Positions 19,339-28,728 of a stretch of 64,000 bases of DNA are shown piece by piece (the first letter of the stretch is position 1; every line of letters starts with the position of its first letter). Both the position numbers and the translations under genes were made by a program. The stretch covers positions 1 to 64,000 of the forward strand of contig PDUK01000014.1 of NCBI GenBank assembly GCA_006212115.1. The letters are read 5' to 3'. Origin of the DNA: Thalassolituus sp. GTDB lineage: Bacteria > Pseudomonadota > Gammaproteobacteria > Pseudomonadales > Oceanobacteraceae. The notes beneath the pieces are model-generated. The model made no database searches. It worked only from the letters and a program-made list of their open reading frames with translations, and had not been told where the DNA came from.

Positions 19339-20364
19339 ATGGCTAAACGTAAGCTTAATCGCCGTCAGGCATGGCGCGTAGAAAAGATTCAGCAGGAAAA
19401 AGCATCCCGCGCGAAACGCAAAGAACGCGATATTTCAGATCAGCTGAACGCTGGTGAGCTCGGCGACGAAATGCACGGCCTGGTGATCGCCCACTTTGGT
19501 TCTCAGGTAGAAGTCGAAGACGAACATCGCGTCCGCTACCGCTGTTTCTTGCGTGCTAACCTGGGCTCTCTGGTTACCGGAGATCGTGTTGTCTTCCGTC
19601 CGGGCCCAGAAAACAACGGCGTACTGACCGGCGTTGTCGAGATGGTTCAGGACCGTGAATCCGAGCTCTCACGCCCGAATCCATACAATGAGATTAAGCC
19701 CGTCGCCGCGAATATAGATAATATTCTGCTGACTATTGCCCCAGAACCGCATGCCCACCGCAACCTGATTGACCGATATCTGGTCGCAGCAGAAAATTGC
19801 GGCATCGAGCCAATACTGCTGCTCAATAAAACCGACCTGATTGACGAAGAAATCCAGCCGTACTTTGACGAACTGCTCGAAGACTACGAAGTGCTTGGTT
19901 ATCGCTCGTTGCGGGTGTGCAGCAAAGACGAAAGCAGCCTCGGAGAGCTGAAATCTTTCCTCAACAACAGAGTCAGCGTGTTTGTTGGCCAGTCGGGTGT
20001 GGGTAAATCCTCCCTGATCGCGACCCTATTGCCGGGAGAGGATCTTCGCATCGGCGCTTTGTCAGAGAACACGCGCAAAGGAAAACACACCACCACCACC
20101 GCCCGCTTGTACCACTTTCCTGCTGGCGGCGACCTGATTGACTCACCGGGAATTCGCGAGTTTGGCTTGTGGCACATGTCCCCAGAAGAAGTAATGTACG
20201 GCTTCCGGGAGCTACGCGACGTCGCCGGGCTGTGCCGTTTTCGCGACTGCGCTCATGAATCAGAGCCCGGCTGCGCCGTCCTTGAAGCAGTAGAAAAAGG
20301 TGAAGTCAGCGACGAGCGTTTTTACAGCTACCAGCGTATTTTAAGCACCCTGACGGAACTGTAA
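19339..20364 (+). CDS. rsgA: Small ribosomal subunit biogenesis GTPase RsgA
   Basis: RsgA checks late 30S assembly. The basic N-terminus (MAKRKLNRRQAWRVEKIQ) and OB fold are followed by a circularly permuted G domain: G4 LLNKTDLI, P-loop GQSGVGKSSLI, then G3 DSPGIREFG. The zinc motif CRFRDCAHESEPGC lies near the C-terminus. The 341 residues fit. It is divergent from orn, and its stop is one base from the end of motB, which runs the other way. Confidence 0.97.
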   Translation: MAKRKLNRRQAWRVEKIQQEKASRAKRKERDISDQLNAGELGDEMHGLVIAHFGSQVEVEDEHRVRYRCFLRANLGSLVTGDRVVFRPGPENNGVLTGVVEMVQDRESELSRPNPYNEIKPVAANIDNILLTIAPEPHAHRNLIDRYLVAAENCGIEPILLLNKTDLIDEEIQPYFDELLEDYEVLGYRSLRVCSKDESSLGELKSFLNNRVSVFVGQSGVGKSSLIATLLPGEDLRIGALSENTRKGKHTTTTARLYHFPAGGDLIDSPGIREFGLWHMSPEEVMYGFRELRDVAGLCRFRDCAHESEPGCAVLEAVEKGEVSDERFYSYQRILSTLTEL

Positions 20365-20365
20365 C

Positions 20366-21394
20366 TCACCAGAAGACTTCGTCTGCATTGGGCGGGTTAT
20401 CGTAAGGGTTGTCCTCCCGGTTGCGCTGTCGCTGTAGCTCTTCGAGCAAGGTTCCGGTGCGGTTTACCGTTGGCGTGCGCGGGTCATCCTCTGGCGCACC
20501 ATCGTTAACAAATTCTACGTCGACTCCGGTATCGCCGCCGCTTCGTCCCCTGACGCCCTCATCGAATTCTTTATTCAGCATAGTAATGGATATTCGCCGG
20601 TTGACGGACGCAGCAGGGTCATCTGGACGCAGCGGTGCAGTATCACCCATGCCGATGACCTGAGCGATCTGAGATTTCGGTACACCCGCTTCCATCAATG
20701 CCCGTCTGGCTGAGTCGGCTCGCAACGAAGATAGCCCCCAATTGACGTCATCCTCATCACGCTGATTGGCAATCCCAGAGGAATCGGTATGTCCGGTGAT
20801 CTGCAAACGATGATCTAACCCCGATAGCATTGGAGCTAACTCCCAGAGAATGTCCTCGGAATAGTATTTGAGTTGAGCGCTGCCCGGATCAAACATGGGG
20901 CGGTTGGTCTGATCGACGATTTGTAGCCGCAGCCCTTCAGTCGTCAGGTCGAGCAGCAACTGATTTTTGAAAGGGCTGAGCGTCGGACTGGCGGTAATCA
21001 TGGCCTGTATTTTCGCCTGCATTTCCTGCATACGTCGCTGTTCAATCGCGTCGGCGAGGCTTTCGATCTCATCCGCCTGAAGGATTTTTTCCGGATCAAT
21101 ACTTTCCGATACGGCAATATTGTCAGACGCAGTGGGAGAGCCCCCAAGATCAATCACGTATTTGGACGGTACTAGCTTGCCATCCTCAAACGCTTTCGGG
21201 TCCTGAAAGTAGCCCGAGATTGCTTCTCGCTCCTGCTCGTTGGACGAGTTAATGACCCATAACACCAGAAACAGCGCCATCATTGCCAAAGCAAAATCTG
21301 CCATGGCCACTTTCCAGGCGCCACCGTGCTCTTCGTGCTTACCCTTCTTGTAACGACGAATAACAATGTTCTGGTGTGGGCTCAGTTTCTCCAT
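20366..21394 (-). CDS. motB: Flagellar motor stator protein MotB
   Basis: MotB anchors the stator to peptidoglycan and carries the ion-binding aspartate. A basic cytosolic tail precedes the single membrane helix at about 30-49, with the conserved Asp33 in WKVAMADFALAMMALFLVLW. The OmpA-like domain holds the peptidoglycan-binding region TGHTDSSG to LSSLRADSARRALMEAGV. The tail after about residue 275 is charged and disordered. The Asp context fits a proton-type stator, which is inference. It lies 13 bases after motA. Confidence 0.96.
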   Translation of the reverse strand: MEKLSPHQNIVIRRYKKGKHEEHGGAWKVAMADFALAMMALFLVLWVINSSNEQEREAISGYFQDPKAFEDGKLVPSKYVIDLGGSPTASDNIAVSESIDPEKILQADEIESLADAIEQRRMQEMQAKIQAMITASPTLSPFKNQLLLDLTTEGLRLQIVDQTNRPMFDPGSAQLKYYSEDILWELAPMLSGLDHRLQITGHTDSSGIANQRDEDDVNWGLSSLRADSARRALMEAGVPKSQIAQVIGMGDTAPLRPDDPAASVNRRISITMLNKEFDEGVRGRSGGDTGVDVEFVNDGAPEDDPRTPTVNRTGTLLEELQRQRNREDNPYDNPPNADEVFW

Positions 21395-21407
21395 CAGCGA
21401 CTACTCA

Positions 21408-22259
21408 TTACCGGCTGCGTACTTTGCTTTCCACTTCGTCGAATGTTGGGCGTTTGTGCGTAAACAGCGATTTACGGCCAAACTCGACGGCAAGCTGAGG
21501 TGGCAACCCGTTCAATGACGCAATAATGCAGGCCTTGGATGCCTCATAGAGTTTGATCTCTTCTTCGGCGATATGACGCATAACCGATGAAACCGGGCCG
21601 ACCAGACCGTAGGCCAATAGCACACCGCTAAATGTACCGACCAGTGCTGCGGCAACGTGCGCACCGATTTCGTTAATATCCCCGCCGATGGCGCCCATCG
21701 TAATGACGATACCCAACACAGCGGCAACGATGCCAAAACCGGGCAGCGCATCAGATACTTTACCGACCGCCATTCCCGGCTGCTCGAGCTCATGCAGTCG
21801 CGCTTCTATTTCCTGATCCATCAGTGATTCGAGCTCAAACGATGTCAGGTTGCCTGCGGCGATGATGCGGAAGTAATCCGCAATAAATACTGCCAGCTCG
21901 TGGTTTGCCTGAATCGCAGGATAACGGGCAAAGAGCGCACTGGTGTCCGGATTTTCGACATCGGCCTCGATCGCCATGATTCCCTCTCGGCGTGCCTTAT
22001 TGAGAATATCGTAGAGAAGTCCCAGTACATCCATATACATGGCTTTGGGGATGTTACCCCCCATAATGACGCGTGGAATCTGCCGGAAGGTCGACCAGAC
22101 GACATGCCAGGGGTTAGATAATAAAAAGGCGCCAAAAGCGGCCCCGACGATAATCAGAATCTCGAAGGGCTGCCACAATGCCAGCAGCTGCCCGTGCGAC
22201 ATCACATAGCCGTACAGCACACTACCAAAAACAATGACAATTCCTGCTACAAATAGCAT
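21408..22259 (-). CDS. motA: Flagellar motor stator protein MotA
   Basis: MotA forms the pentamer around MotB and drives torque on FliG. The 283 residues have four hydrophobic segments (about 1-20, 32-50, 170-190, 200-222). The GAAFGAFLLSNP and PGFGIVAAVLGIVITMGAIGG regions are typical of E. coli-type MotA, as is the charged cytosolic loop between helices 2 and 3. It is the first gene of a motAB operon, a type usually expressed from a flagellar sigma-28 promoter; no well-spaced site was found upstream. Confidence 0.95.
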   Translation of the reverse strand: MLFVAGIVIVFGSVLYGYVMSHGQLLALWQPFEILIIVGAAFGAFLLSNPWHVVWSTFRQIPRVIMGGNIPKAMYMDVLGLLYDILNKARREGIMAIEADVENPDTSALFARYPAIQANHELAVFIADYFRIIAAGNLTSFELESLMDQEIEARLHELEQPGMAVGKVSDALPGFGIVAAVLGIVITMGAIGGDINEIGAHVAAALVGTFSGVLLAYGLVGPVSSVMRHIAEEEIKLYEASKACIIASLNGLPPQLAVEFGRKSLFTHKRPTFDEVESKVRSR

Positions 22260-22339
22260 CCAGCTCGTTTCCTCAAACGGTTACCCGCGTAATTCCTGCT
22301 GTGTTGGTTTACCTCACTGTGCATGTCACTGCGCCCGTA

Positions 22340-22402
22340 GTTAACAATGTGGCTAACAACCTAGCTAACAACCTGGCTGACATACCTGACTGGCAACCTC
22401 AG
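22340..22402. repeat. Degenerate 12-nt tandem repeat upstream of motA and the HDOD gene
   Basis: Units of 12 bases follow each other: GTTAACAATGTG, GCTAACAACCTA, GCTAACAACCTG, GCTGACATACCT, GACTGGCAACCT. The two central copies differ by one base. The repeat lies in the divergent intergenic region between motA and the HDOD gene. It could hold protein-binding sites or be a decayed coding remnant; no ATG-started gene covers it. Confidence 0.6.
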
Positions 22403-22517
22403 CAGCAAAACTCAGTGACAGAAGAGACACACAGATTCAACAGGAGGAAATACGCATCACTACTATAGTAAGTAAAGGATACAAATGACCTTTTAACAAA
22501 CCGGGAATACTCGCTTC

Positions 22518-24218
22518 ATGCAGAATGCTGCACTCCAGATTCCGACTGCCGCGCAGTGGGAGGCCGTACTGGCGTTTCGGGCCATGCCTATTCTTCAAAA
22601 CACACGTGATGCATTACGGCGTGAACTACAGAATCCCCAGGTCAGCTTCGATTCGCTGGTCCCCATCGCCGAGCGTGATCCTGCGCTTTGCTGGCACCTG
22701 TTACAGCGGGCAGTCAGCCATAACCCCGGTTGCCGCGAGCAGATCCATGGCGTGTACAACTGCCTGTCACTATTGGGCATGCAGGAGCTGGTGACACTGG
22801 TAAAAAATCTGCCAACCGTCGGGGATCAGCCCGAAGACCCCAGTGAAAAGATGTATCAGCAAGCGCTATACACCGCTCACATGGCCGGTTGTCTGGCAGC
22901 GCAATGGGCCAGTGCAAAAGGTGCCCCAACCAACACGGCGTACTGGTCAGCTATGCTGGCTCACTCTATTTTGTGGCCCTGGTTATTGTTGGAGAGGTCC
23001 AGCCACAACTGGCTGCACTTCCTGAGCGAAGGCGACGACCTGGTGACCGCCTCGCGTAAAGTATTCGGGCATTCTCCCGACAACTGGAAACGGCTGGTCA
23101 GACGCCACAACTTACCCGACTCAGTGGCTGATATCTTCCAGAGGGACAAGTTACCCGATGCTCGGGACTGGCGACGTCTGCGCCGTCAGGACCCACGAGA
23201 CCTCGACAGCGGTCGCCAACTGATACACCGCAGTCAGACGGAATCTATGCTGGCATTAACAGCGGCTGGCACGGCCTGGCATCTGCACATAAACCCAGAA
23301 GGGGATCGCAGCCAGCGCTGGCTTACCATCAGCAGTCATGCGCAAGGGCGTCGATTCCCTACTCTTGTTCTCGAGAGTCGTGATGTTCAGATCAAAGAGG
23401 CACGTCTGCGCAAGTCGTCTTTTGCCTCTGGTATCGGATTACTGGCCACACCGCAGCCCGAAGGTCTCAGCTACCCGATGTGGCTACCTGAACGCAAGAC
23501 CGTTACAGCAACTGCAGACACTGTTTCGTCGGACTCGGTTACGCCCGACTCAGTTACGCCGGACACGGCTTCCCCGGCAAAAAACGCACAGACAGAGCCG
23601 CGCCCCACTACTCAGCCAGAACTACCGCAACGCGTTGTCACAGAACCCGTGCAACATGGCTCTGCCTATCTGAAGAAGTTAATGGGGCAACTGGCCGAAT
23701 CGCCGGCCAGCTTTGGAGACTGGCACTATCTGATGCAAGGGGTACTGAAAGGTATCCAGCTCGGAATTGGCATTGACCACTCCATCGTGATGCTTCCGGG
23801 TAAAAATCGCTCTGCTTTACGCACTGTGTATGCTGAAAATCCGGAGGGATTGGCACCATTCAGTACCACCAGTATTCCGCTTCAGGTGGCCCCGCTACTC
23901 CGGCAGTTGATGAAACAACAGGCCGCGGTACACATAACGCCGGAGACGTGTGAACGCTACTTCAAAGGAATGCCAGCCGAGCTGGCCAACGCCCTGCCGA
24001 AAGAAATGATGCTTATGTCCGTTCATGCCGGGCGGGACCCTATCGGTGTTGTGATAGCTGCGAACAGTGAGGGCGCTCCGATACCTAAAGAGCAATACCA
24101 GCGCTTCCGCCAGCTCTGTAATACGACCAGCCAAGGGCTCGCGTCTCTGCGCCAGCTGAGCGCGAAGGCGAAAGCCAGTTCTGCATCGCCATCCGCTCCC
24201 GTGAGATCAAGTCAGTGA
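22518..24218 (+). CDS. HDOD-domain signalling protein with C-terminal GAF-like region
   Basis: The N-terminal half (about 15-215) has the HDOD layout of a metal-less HD fold: MPILQNTRDALRRELQNP, IAERDPALCWHLLQRA and LGMQELVTLVKNLP. A Ser/Thr/Pro-rich linker with repeated TPDSV units (about 330-385) joins it to a C-terminal region (about 390-550) that resembles a GAF domain. HDOD proteins relay signals in motility and c-di-GMP pathways without enzyme activity of their own. An HDOD-like gene lies at the same place, between motA and rhdA, in Pseudomonas. The ATG at 22518 is the first after an in-frame TAA; its ribosome binding site is weak. Confidence 0.75.
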   Translation: MQNAALQIPTAAQWEAVLAFRAMPILQNTRDALRRELQNPQVSFDSLVPIAERDPALCWHLLQRAVSHNPGCREQIHGVYNCLSLLGMQELVTLVKNLPTVGDQPEDPSEKMYQQALYTAHMAGCLAAQWASAKGAPTNTAYWSAMLAHSILWPWLLLERSSHNWLHFLSEGDDLVTASRKVFGHSPDNWKRLVRRHNLPDSVADIFQRDKLPDARDWRRLRRQDPRDLDSGRQLIHRSQTESMLALTAAGTAWHLHINPEGDRSQRWLTISSHAQGRRFPTLVLESRDVQIKEARLRKSSFASGIGLLATPQPEGLSYPMWLPERKTVTATADTVSSDSVTPDSVTPDTASPAKNAQTEPRPTTQPELPQRVVTEPVQHGSAYLKKLMGQLAESPASFGDWHYLMQGVLKGIQLGIGIDHSIVMLPGKNRSALRTVYAENPEGLAPFSTTSIPLQVAPLLRQLMKQQAAVHITPETCERYFKGMPAELANALPKEMMLMSVHAGRDPIGVVIAANSEGAPIPKEQYQRFRQLCNTTSQGLASLRQLSAKAKASSASPSAPVRSSQ

Positions 24219-24317
24219 TCATCACGACCTGACACAGAGCAGGCACTCAGATACACTTTGGGCTGTCTGGACTTGTTCCTGCCGATAACGACCCGACTGG
24301 TATCTGAGAACCCGCTT

Positions 24318-25145
24318 ATGGCTGATATTCCTCTCCTGCTCGAACCCGAGCAGCTCGCCGATATGTTTCCACTGAACAAGGTTCTGATCATTGATCAGAG
24401 CAAGCTGGAAAATTTTGTTCAGGGGCACATTCCTGGCGCCGTTCATCTCGACTTTAAACGCCTGCAGCGTCCCGGAACGCCGGTACCCGGGCTGCTGCCT
24501 GATGTTCAGGAATTAGAAGCCGTCTTCAGTGAACTGGGTTTAACCCCTGACACCCATGTGATCTGCTCTGATGACGAAGGCGGCGGCTGGGCTGGACGTT
24601 TGATCTGGGTCCTCGACAGCATTGGCCACACCCAATATTCCTACGTCAATGGCGGTATCGTCGCCTGGAGAGAAGCGGGCCTGCCACAGGAAACCGGTGA
24701 GCACGCAACGGTACCTTCCAGTTATCGTATTTCAGCCATTAATACTGATTTCAGCATGACAAAGGACGAGGTTCTTGCTCGTATCGGAGACGATGATTTT
24801 GCCATCTGGGATGCCCGCTCCGCGGCGGAGTATACCGGTGAGAAAGTCATTTCTAAGCGTGGCGGTCATATTCCGGGGGCCGTCAACTACGAATGGACGC
24901 GAGGTATGGATAAAGCGCGGGGCCTGCGTATCCAAGACCTCAACGAGTTCCGTCAGTTACTGGCGGACATGGGAATAGACGACAGCAAACAAATCGCAAC
25001 GCATTGCCAAACTCACCACCGCTCTGGTTTTACGTATCTGGTCGCAAAAATCCTCGGATACGACGTGCGTGGCTATGCTGGTTCTTGGTCCGAGTGGGGG
25101 AATGACGAGAACACCCCGATTGTCACAGGCCCACAACCTAATTAA
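24318..25145 (+). CDS. rhdA: Thiosulfate sulfurtransferase (rhodanese)
   Basis: This two-domain rhodanese moves sulfane sulfur from thiosulfate to cyanide or other thiophiles. The N-terminal domain has lost its Cys (SDDEGGGWAGR). The C-terminal domain carries the active loop CQTHHRSG with Cys230, the same loop and number as in Azotobacter RhdA. The 275 residues start at the ATG at 24318, ignoring a 20-residue upstream extension. psd follows after 10 bases, as in Pseudomonas and Azotobacter. Confidence 0.94.
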   Translation: MADIPLLLEPEQLADMFPLNKVLIIDQSKLENFVQGHIPGAVHLDFKRLQRPGTPVPGLLPDVQELEAVFSELGLTPDTHVICSDDEGGGWAGRLIWVLDSIGHTQYSYVNGGIVAWREAGLPQETGEHATVPSSYRISAINTDFSMTKDEVLARIGDDDFAIWDARSAAEYTGEKVISKRGGHIPGAVNYEWTRGMDKARGLRIQDLNEFRQLLADMGIDDSKQIATHCQTHHRSGFTYLVAKILGYDVRGYAGSWSEWGNDENTPIVTGPQPN

Positions 25146-25155
25146 GAGAATCTCA

Positions 25156-26013
25156 ATGAGTATTAAAGATCGCCTGTTTATTGCCAGCCAGTATGTACTG
25201 CCTCAGCACCTGCTATCCCGCGCCGTGGGCACCCTTGCAGACGCAGAAATGGAGTGGGTAAAGAACCCGCTGATTAACCTTTTCATCAAACAGTTTGGCG
25301 TAAACATGAGCGAAGCTCAGCGACAGACTGCCGGTGAATTTAAATCGTTTAATGATTTCTTCACCCGTGAACTGATCGATGGCGCACGCCCAATCGAAGG
25401 CGATGCGAGCGTCCTGTCTTCACCCGCCGATGGCGCAGTATCGCAACTCGGCGAAATCGTCGATGGTCGCGTGTTCCAGGCAAAAGGGCAGGACTACTGC
25501 CTGACTGAGCTGTTGGGTGGCGACGCGCAACGTGCTGCACCTTTTATGGGGGGAGAGTTCGCCACAATTTACCTCTCTCCAAAAGATTACCATCGCGTTC
25601 ATATGCCAATGAAAGGCACACTGCGCGACATGATTTACGTACCCGGCGATCTGTTTTCCGTGAACCAGGTAACAGCGGAAAACGTGCCCCGCCTGTTTGC
25701 TCGTAATGAACGGGTCGTGTGCATTTTCGATACCGAAAAAGGTCCGATGGCCATGGTATTGGTCGGCGCGATGATTGTTGCAGCGGTAGAAACTGTCTGG
25801 GCTGGTCATATCGCACCTCCGCGCCGTGAACTTAAAGTCACGGAATACGGAGCGCCGACACCGGTATCTCTTGAGAAGGGCGCAGAAATGGGTCGCTTTA
25901 AGCTTGGGTCAACCGTGATCCTGTGTCATCCAAAAGACACAGTAAAGTGGAGCGAAAATCTGAAGGCAGGCACGCCACTGCGCATGGGTGAAGCTATCGC
26001 TGACCTGGTCTGA
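25156..26013 (+). CDS. psd: Phosphatidylserine decarboxylase
   Basis: Psd makes phosphatidylethanolamine from phosphatidylserine at the inner membrane. The proenzyme cuts itself at Gly251-Ser252 in FKLGSTVI, leaving a pyruvoyl group on the alpha chain. Asp92 (SPADG) and His149 (YHRVHMP) complete the charge relay. The 285 residues fit. The start ATG at 25156 has AGAGAA upstream. It is probably co-transcribed with rhdA and is convergent with epmA after 5 bases. Confidence 0.97.
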   Translation: MSIKDRLFIASQYVLPQHLLSRAVGTLADAEMEWVKNPLINLFIKQFGVNMSEAQRQTAGEFKSFNDFFTRELIDGARPIEGDASVLSSPADGAVSQLGEIVDGRVFQAKGQDYCLTELLGGDAQRAAPFMGGEFATIYLSPKDYHRVHMPMKGTLRDMIYVPGDLFSVNQVTAENVPRLFARNERVVCIFDTEKGPMAMVLVGAMIVAAVETVWAGHIAPPRRELKVTEYGAPTPVSLEKGAEMGRFKLGSTVILCHPKDTVKWSENLKAGTPLRMGEAIADLV

Positions 26014-26018
26014 GCCAG

Positions 26019-26954
26019 TTAAGCTTTATTCCAATCAAAGCTGAGCACATCGCTGATGCGCTCAGCGCCAGTCAGATGCATTAGCAAGCGGTCCGCGCCC
26101 ATGGCGACACCGCTGCATTCTGGTAAGCCCTGCTCGATGGCAGCCAGTAAAGCTTCGTCAATCGGACGCCCATTCGCCTCCTGAACAAAACGGCGACGCT
26201 GCTCGTCAGCGTCAGTCAGTTCATCGTAACCATTGGCCAGTTCTGTGCCGTTGAAAAACAATTCGAATCGTCTCGCCACAGAGTATCCGGCTTCGTTCTG
26301 ACTCACTTTCGCAAGTGCGGCCTGACTTGCCGGAAAGTCCGAAATAAAAACGAGTGTCTGCTCTGGTAAGGCTGGCTCAACCAGATGACTCATGATGATA
26401 TCCAACCAACCGTCACGGCTGAGCTGCAAATCATGACCAGCAGCCTGAATACCCACGTCCGCAACCTCGACATCGCTCGCAGAATGCACATCAATGCCTA
26501 CATACTGCTGCAGGGCCTGACCATAGCTGATACGAACTTCCGGCAGCACTGACCATCTGGGCTCAAACACCTCGCGGACCAGATCCCGAACTTCATCCAT
26601 CAAGCGGTCGAGGCTCCAATCAAGACGATACCATTCAATCATGGTGAACTCTGGATTGTGGCGCTGGCCAGCCTCGCCCCGGCGAAACACTTTGCACATC
26701 TGCCAGATATCACCGCTGCCCGCACACAGCAGACGCTTCATTGGATATTCCGGCGACGTATTGAGCCAACGATGATCGGTGGTTTGCATCGGTTCGATAT
26801 TAGGATCGGATACGGGGACACGACTGATGATCGGCGTATCGACTTCGAGAACATCACGCTGGTCAAAGAACGACCGAACCGTGCGGTAAAACGCAGAACG
26901 GGCAGCCAAGGCTGCCCGATCACAAGTTGGGTACCAGTCAGACGACTCAGGCAC
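26019..26954 (-). CDS. epmA: EF-P--(R)-beta-lysine ligase EpmA
   Basis: EpmA is a lysyl-tRNA-synthetase-like enzyme that attaches (R)-beta-lysine to elongation factor P. Class II motifs are visible: the motif-1-like [16 protein letters not shown], motif 2 in [21 protein letters not shown], and motif 3 in [15 protein letters not shown]. At 311 residues it lacks the anticodon-binding domain. It overlaps the end of efp by 8 bases, so both are made from one transcript with the target protein encoded first. Confidence 0.96.
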   Translation of the reverse strand: MPESSDWYPTCDRAALAARSAFYRTVRSFFDQRDVLEVDTPIISRVPVSDPNIEPMQTTDHRWLNTSPEYPMKRLLCAGSGDIWQMCKVFRRGEAGQRHNPEFTMIEWYRLDWSLDRLMDEVRDLVREVFEPRWSVLPEVRISYGQALQQYVGIDVHSASDVEVADVGIQAAGHDLQLSRDGWLDIIMSHLVEPALPEQTLVFISDFPASQAALAKVSQNEAGYSVARRFELFFNGTELANGYDELTDADEQRRRFVQEANGRPIDEALLAAIEQGLPECSGVAMGADRLLMHLTGAERISDVLSFDWNKA

Positions 26955-27513
26955 GACCGACGTAATCGCCTGTGCGAGTGTCGATTTTCAGGACTTCACC
27001 AATATTGATGAACAGCGGCACTTTCACCACAGCACCCGTCGACAGCGTCGCAGGCTTGCTGCCACCGTTGGCGGTATCGCCTTTTACGCCCGGATCGGTC
27101 TCAACGACTTCAAGATCCACAAAGTTTGGCGGAGCAACGGTCAGAACAGCACCGTTAAACAGAGTCACGACGTACACTTCCTGCTCTTTCAGCCATTTGA
27201 TCGTTTCGCCGACGGCTTCTTCAGACGCGCCGTGCTGCTCGAAAGAGCCGTCCGTCGCCATGAAGTGCCAGAACTCACCATCGTTGTACAGATACTCCAT
27301 GTCATATTCCATGACATCAGCACCTTCCAGTGATTCACCAGACTTGAAGGTTTTTTCCAGTACACGTCCATTGCGCAAGTTACGCAGCTTAACGCGGTTG
27401 AAAGCCTGGCCCTTGCCCGGTTTCACATACTCGTTCTCAAGGATGGAGCATGGCTCGTTGTCGAGCATCACCTTGAGACCTGATTTAAATTCGTTGGTAG
27501 AATAGTTAGCCAT
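26947..27513 (-). CDS. efp: Elongation factor P
   Basis: EF-P relieves ribosome stalling at polyproline stretches. The 188 residues form the three-domain tRNA-like fold. The modified lysine is Lys34 in [11 protein letters not shown], the sequence type of EpmA/EpmB-modified EF-P rather than the rhamnosylated Arg32 type of Pseudomonas. That agrees with the epmA and epmB genes on either side. It diverges from epmB, whose start lies only a few tens of bases away. Confidence 0.98.
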   Translation of the reverse strand: MANYSTNEFKSGLKVMLDNEPCSILENEYVKPGKGQAFNRVKLRNLRNGRVLEKTFKSGESLEGADVMEYDMEYLYNDGEFWHFMATDGSFEQHGASEEAVGETIKWLKEQEVYVVTLFNGAVLTVAPPNFVDLEVVETDPGVKGDTANGGSKPATLSTGAVVKVPLFINIGEVLKIDTRTGDYVGRA

Positions 27514-27547
27514 TTTGACTTCCGATTATGTCAGGTACAAAAATAAG

Positions 27548-28576
27548 GTGCGTATCATAACGCGAACAGAGCCGCCTGTAGAGATGCAGGATTGGCAACA
27601 GATTCTGGCAGCCTCATTTCGGGATGCCAGCGCCCTCCTCGAGTATCTGGATATCGATGCGCGCCATGCCCTGCCGGACGATCATCCCGCACTGACGTTT
27701 CCCTTGCTGGTACCGGTAACTCTGGCCAAGCAGATGCAGCGTGGCGATATCAATGACCCCCTGCTTCGCCAGGTATTACCCATACACAGTGAAGGCGAAC
27801 TTCCTGATATGCCTGGCTTCAGCCTTGATCCTTTAGGAGAGCAGGACACCAACGTCTGTAAGGGCATTATTCACAAGTACCATGGCCGCGTTTTGCTGCT
27901 CACGGCAACCACCTGTGCCATTAACTGTCGTTACTGTTTCCGGCGACACTTTGACTACAAGGATAATCGTCTCAGCCGGAAGCAACGCCTGGAAGCCCTA
28001 TCTTACATCGCTGCAGACAACAGCATCTCCGAGGTCATCCTCAGTGGCGGCGATCCCTTGATGCTCAGTGACGAGACTCTTGCTGAACTGGTGTCTGGAA
28101 TCGAGAAGATTTCTCATGTACGTCGAATCCGCATTCACAGCAGGCTCCCTGTGGTTATTCCGCAACGCCTGACACAAAAGCTACAGGACATTTTGAGCCA
28201 AAGTAATTGTCAGACCAGTCTCGTTTTACACACCAATCATGGTAACGAGCTAACGCCCGAGCATAAGGAAAGGCTACTGAATCTGCGTAATTCTGGTGTC
28301 ACTTTGCTGAATCAAAGTGTCCTGTTGAAGGGCGTCAATGATGATCTAAGTATTCTGACTGAATTAAGCGAGAAACTCTTTACAATGGGGGTTTTGCCCT
28401 ATTACCTTCACCTCGCAGATAAGGTCATTGGAGCACACCATTTTGTGGTGAGTGATATCGAGGCAGCCGCACTTTATTTGCAGGTTCGTGAACGCTTGCC
28501 GGGCTACCTTGTCCCTCAATTAGTAAGAGAAATTCCGGGCGAACCTTATAAGCAGCCATATCCAGTCATGGCCTGA
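27548..28576 (+). CDS. epmB: EF-P beta-lysylation protein EpmB (lysine 2,3-aminomutase)
   Basis: EpmB is a radical-SAM, PLP-dependent aminomutase that makes (R)-beta-lysine for EpmA. The radical-SAM cysteines are in CAINCRYCFRRHFDY, followed by LSGGDPLMLSDETL. The start is uncertain: TTG at 27515, GTG at 27548 (342 residues, the E. coli length) or ATG at 27584 are in frame, and none has a strong ribosome binding site. The GTG is chosen by length. It is divergent from efp. Confidence 0.93.
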   Translation: MRIITRTEPPVEMQDWQQILAASFRDASALLEYLDIDARHALPDDHPALTFPLLVPVTLAKQMQRGDINDPLLRQVLPIHSEGELPDMPGFSLDPLGEQDTNVCKGIIHKYHGRVLLLTATTCAINCRYCFRRHFDYKDNRLSRKQRLEALSYIAADNSISEVILSGGDPLMLSDETLAELVSGIEKISHVRRIRIHSRLPVVIPQRLTQKLQDILSQSNCQTSLVLHTNHGNELTPEHKERLLNLRNSGVTLLNQSVLLKGVNDDLSILTELSEKLFTMGVLPYYLHLADKVIGAHHFVVSDIEAAALYLQVRERLPGYLVPQLVREIPGEPYKQPYPVMA

Positions 28577-28728
28577 TTGCGAAGCCATTTTGTGATAGCG
28601 TAGGCAGACCGGGTAAAAGAAATTCACATTTCTGAGTTGAAACGGTTAAATGGTGTGTAGTTACTGGAAAAAACACGCCATTGGGGCTATATAAAACGCT
28701 AACCTTAACCAGTTAACAGCAGGATCGC

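Noticed and set aside
22260-22330. Sigma-28-type promoter for motA
   Set aside because: TAAA and a GCCGATAA-like GCGGGTAA are present on the minus strand but 19 bases apart, longer than the normal 15, so I do not call it.
22440-22460. Strong AGGAGG about 75 bases before the HDOD start
   Set aside because: No ATG, GTG or TTG follows at a usable distance; the next codons are ATC and ATA and a stop comes soon.
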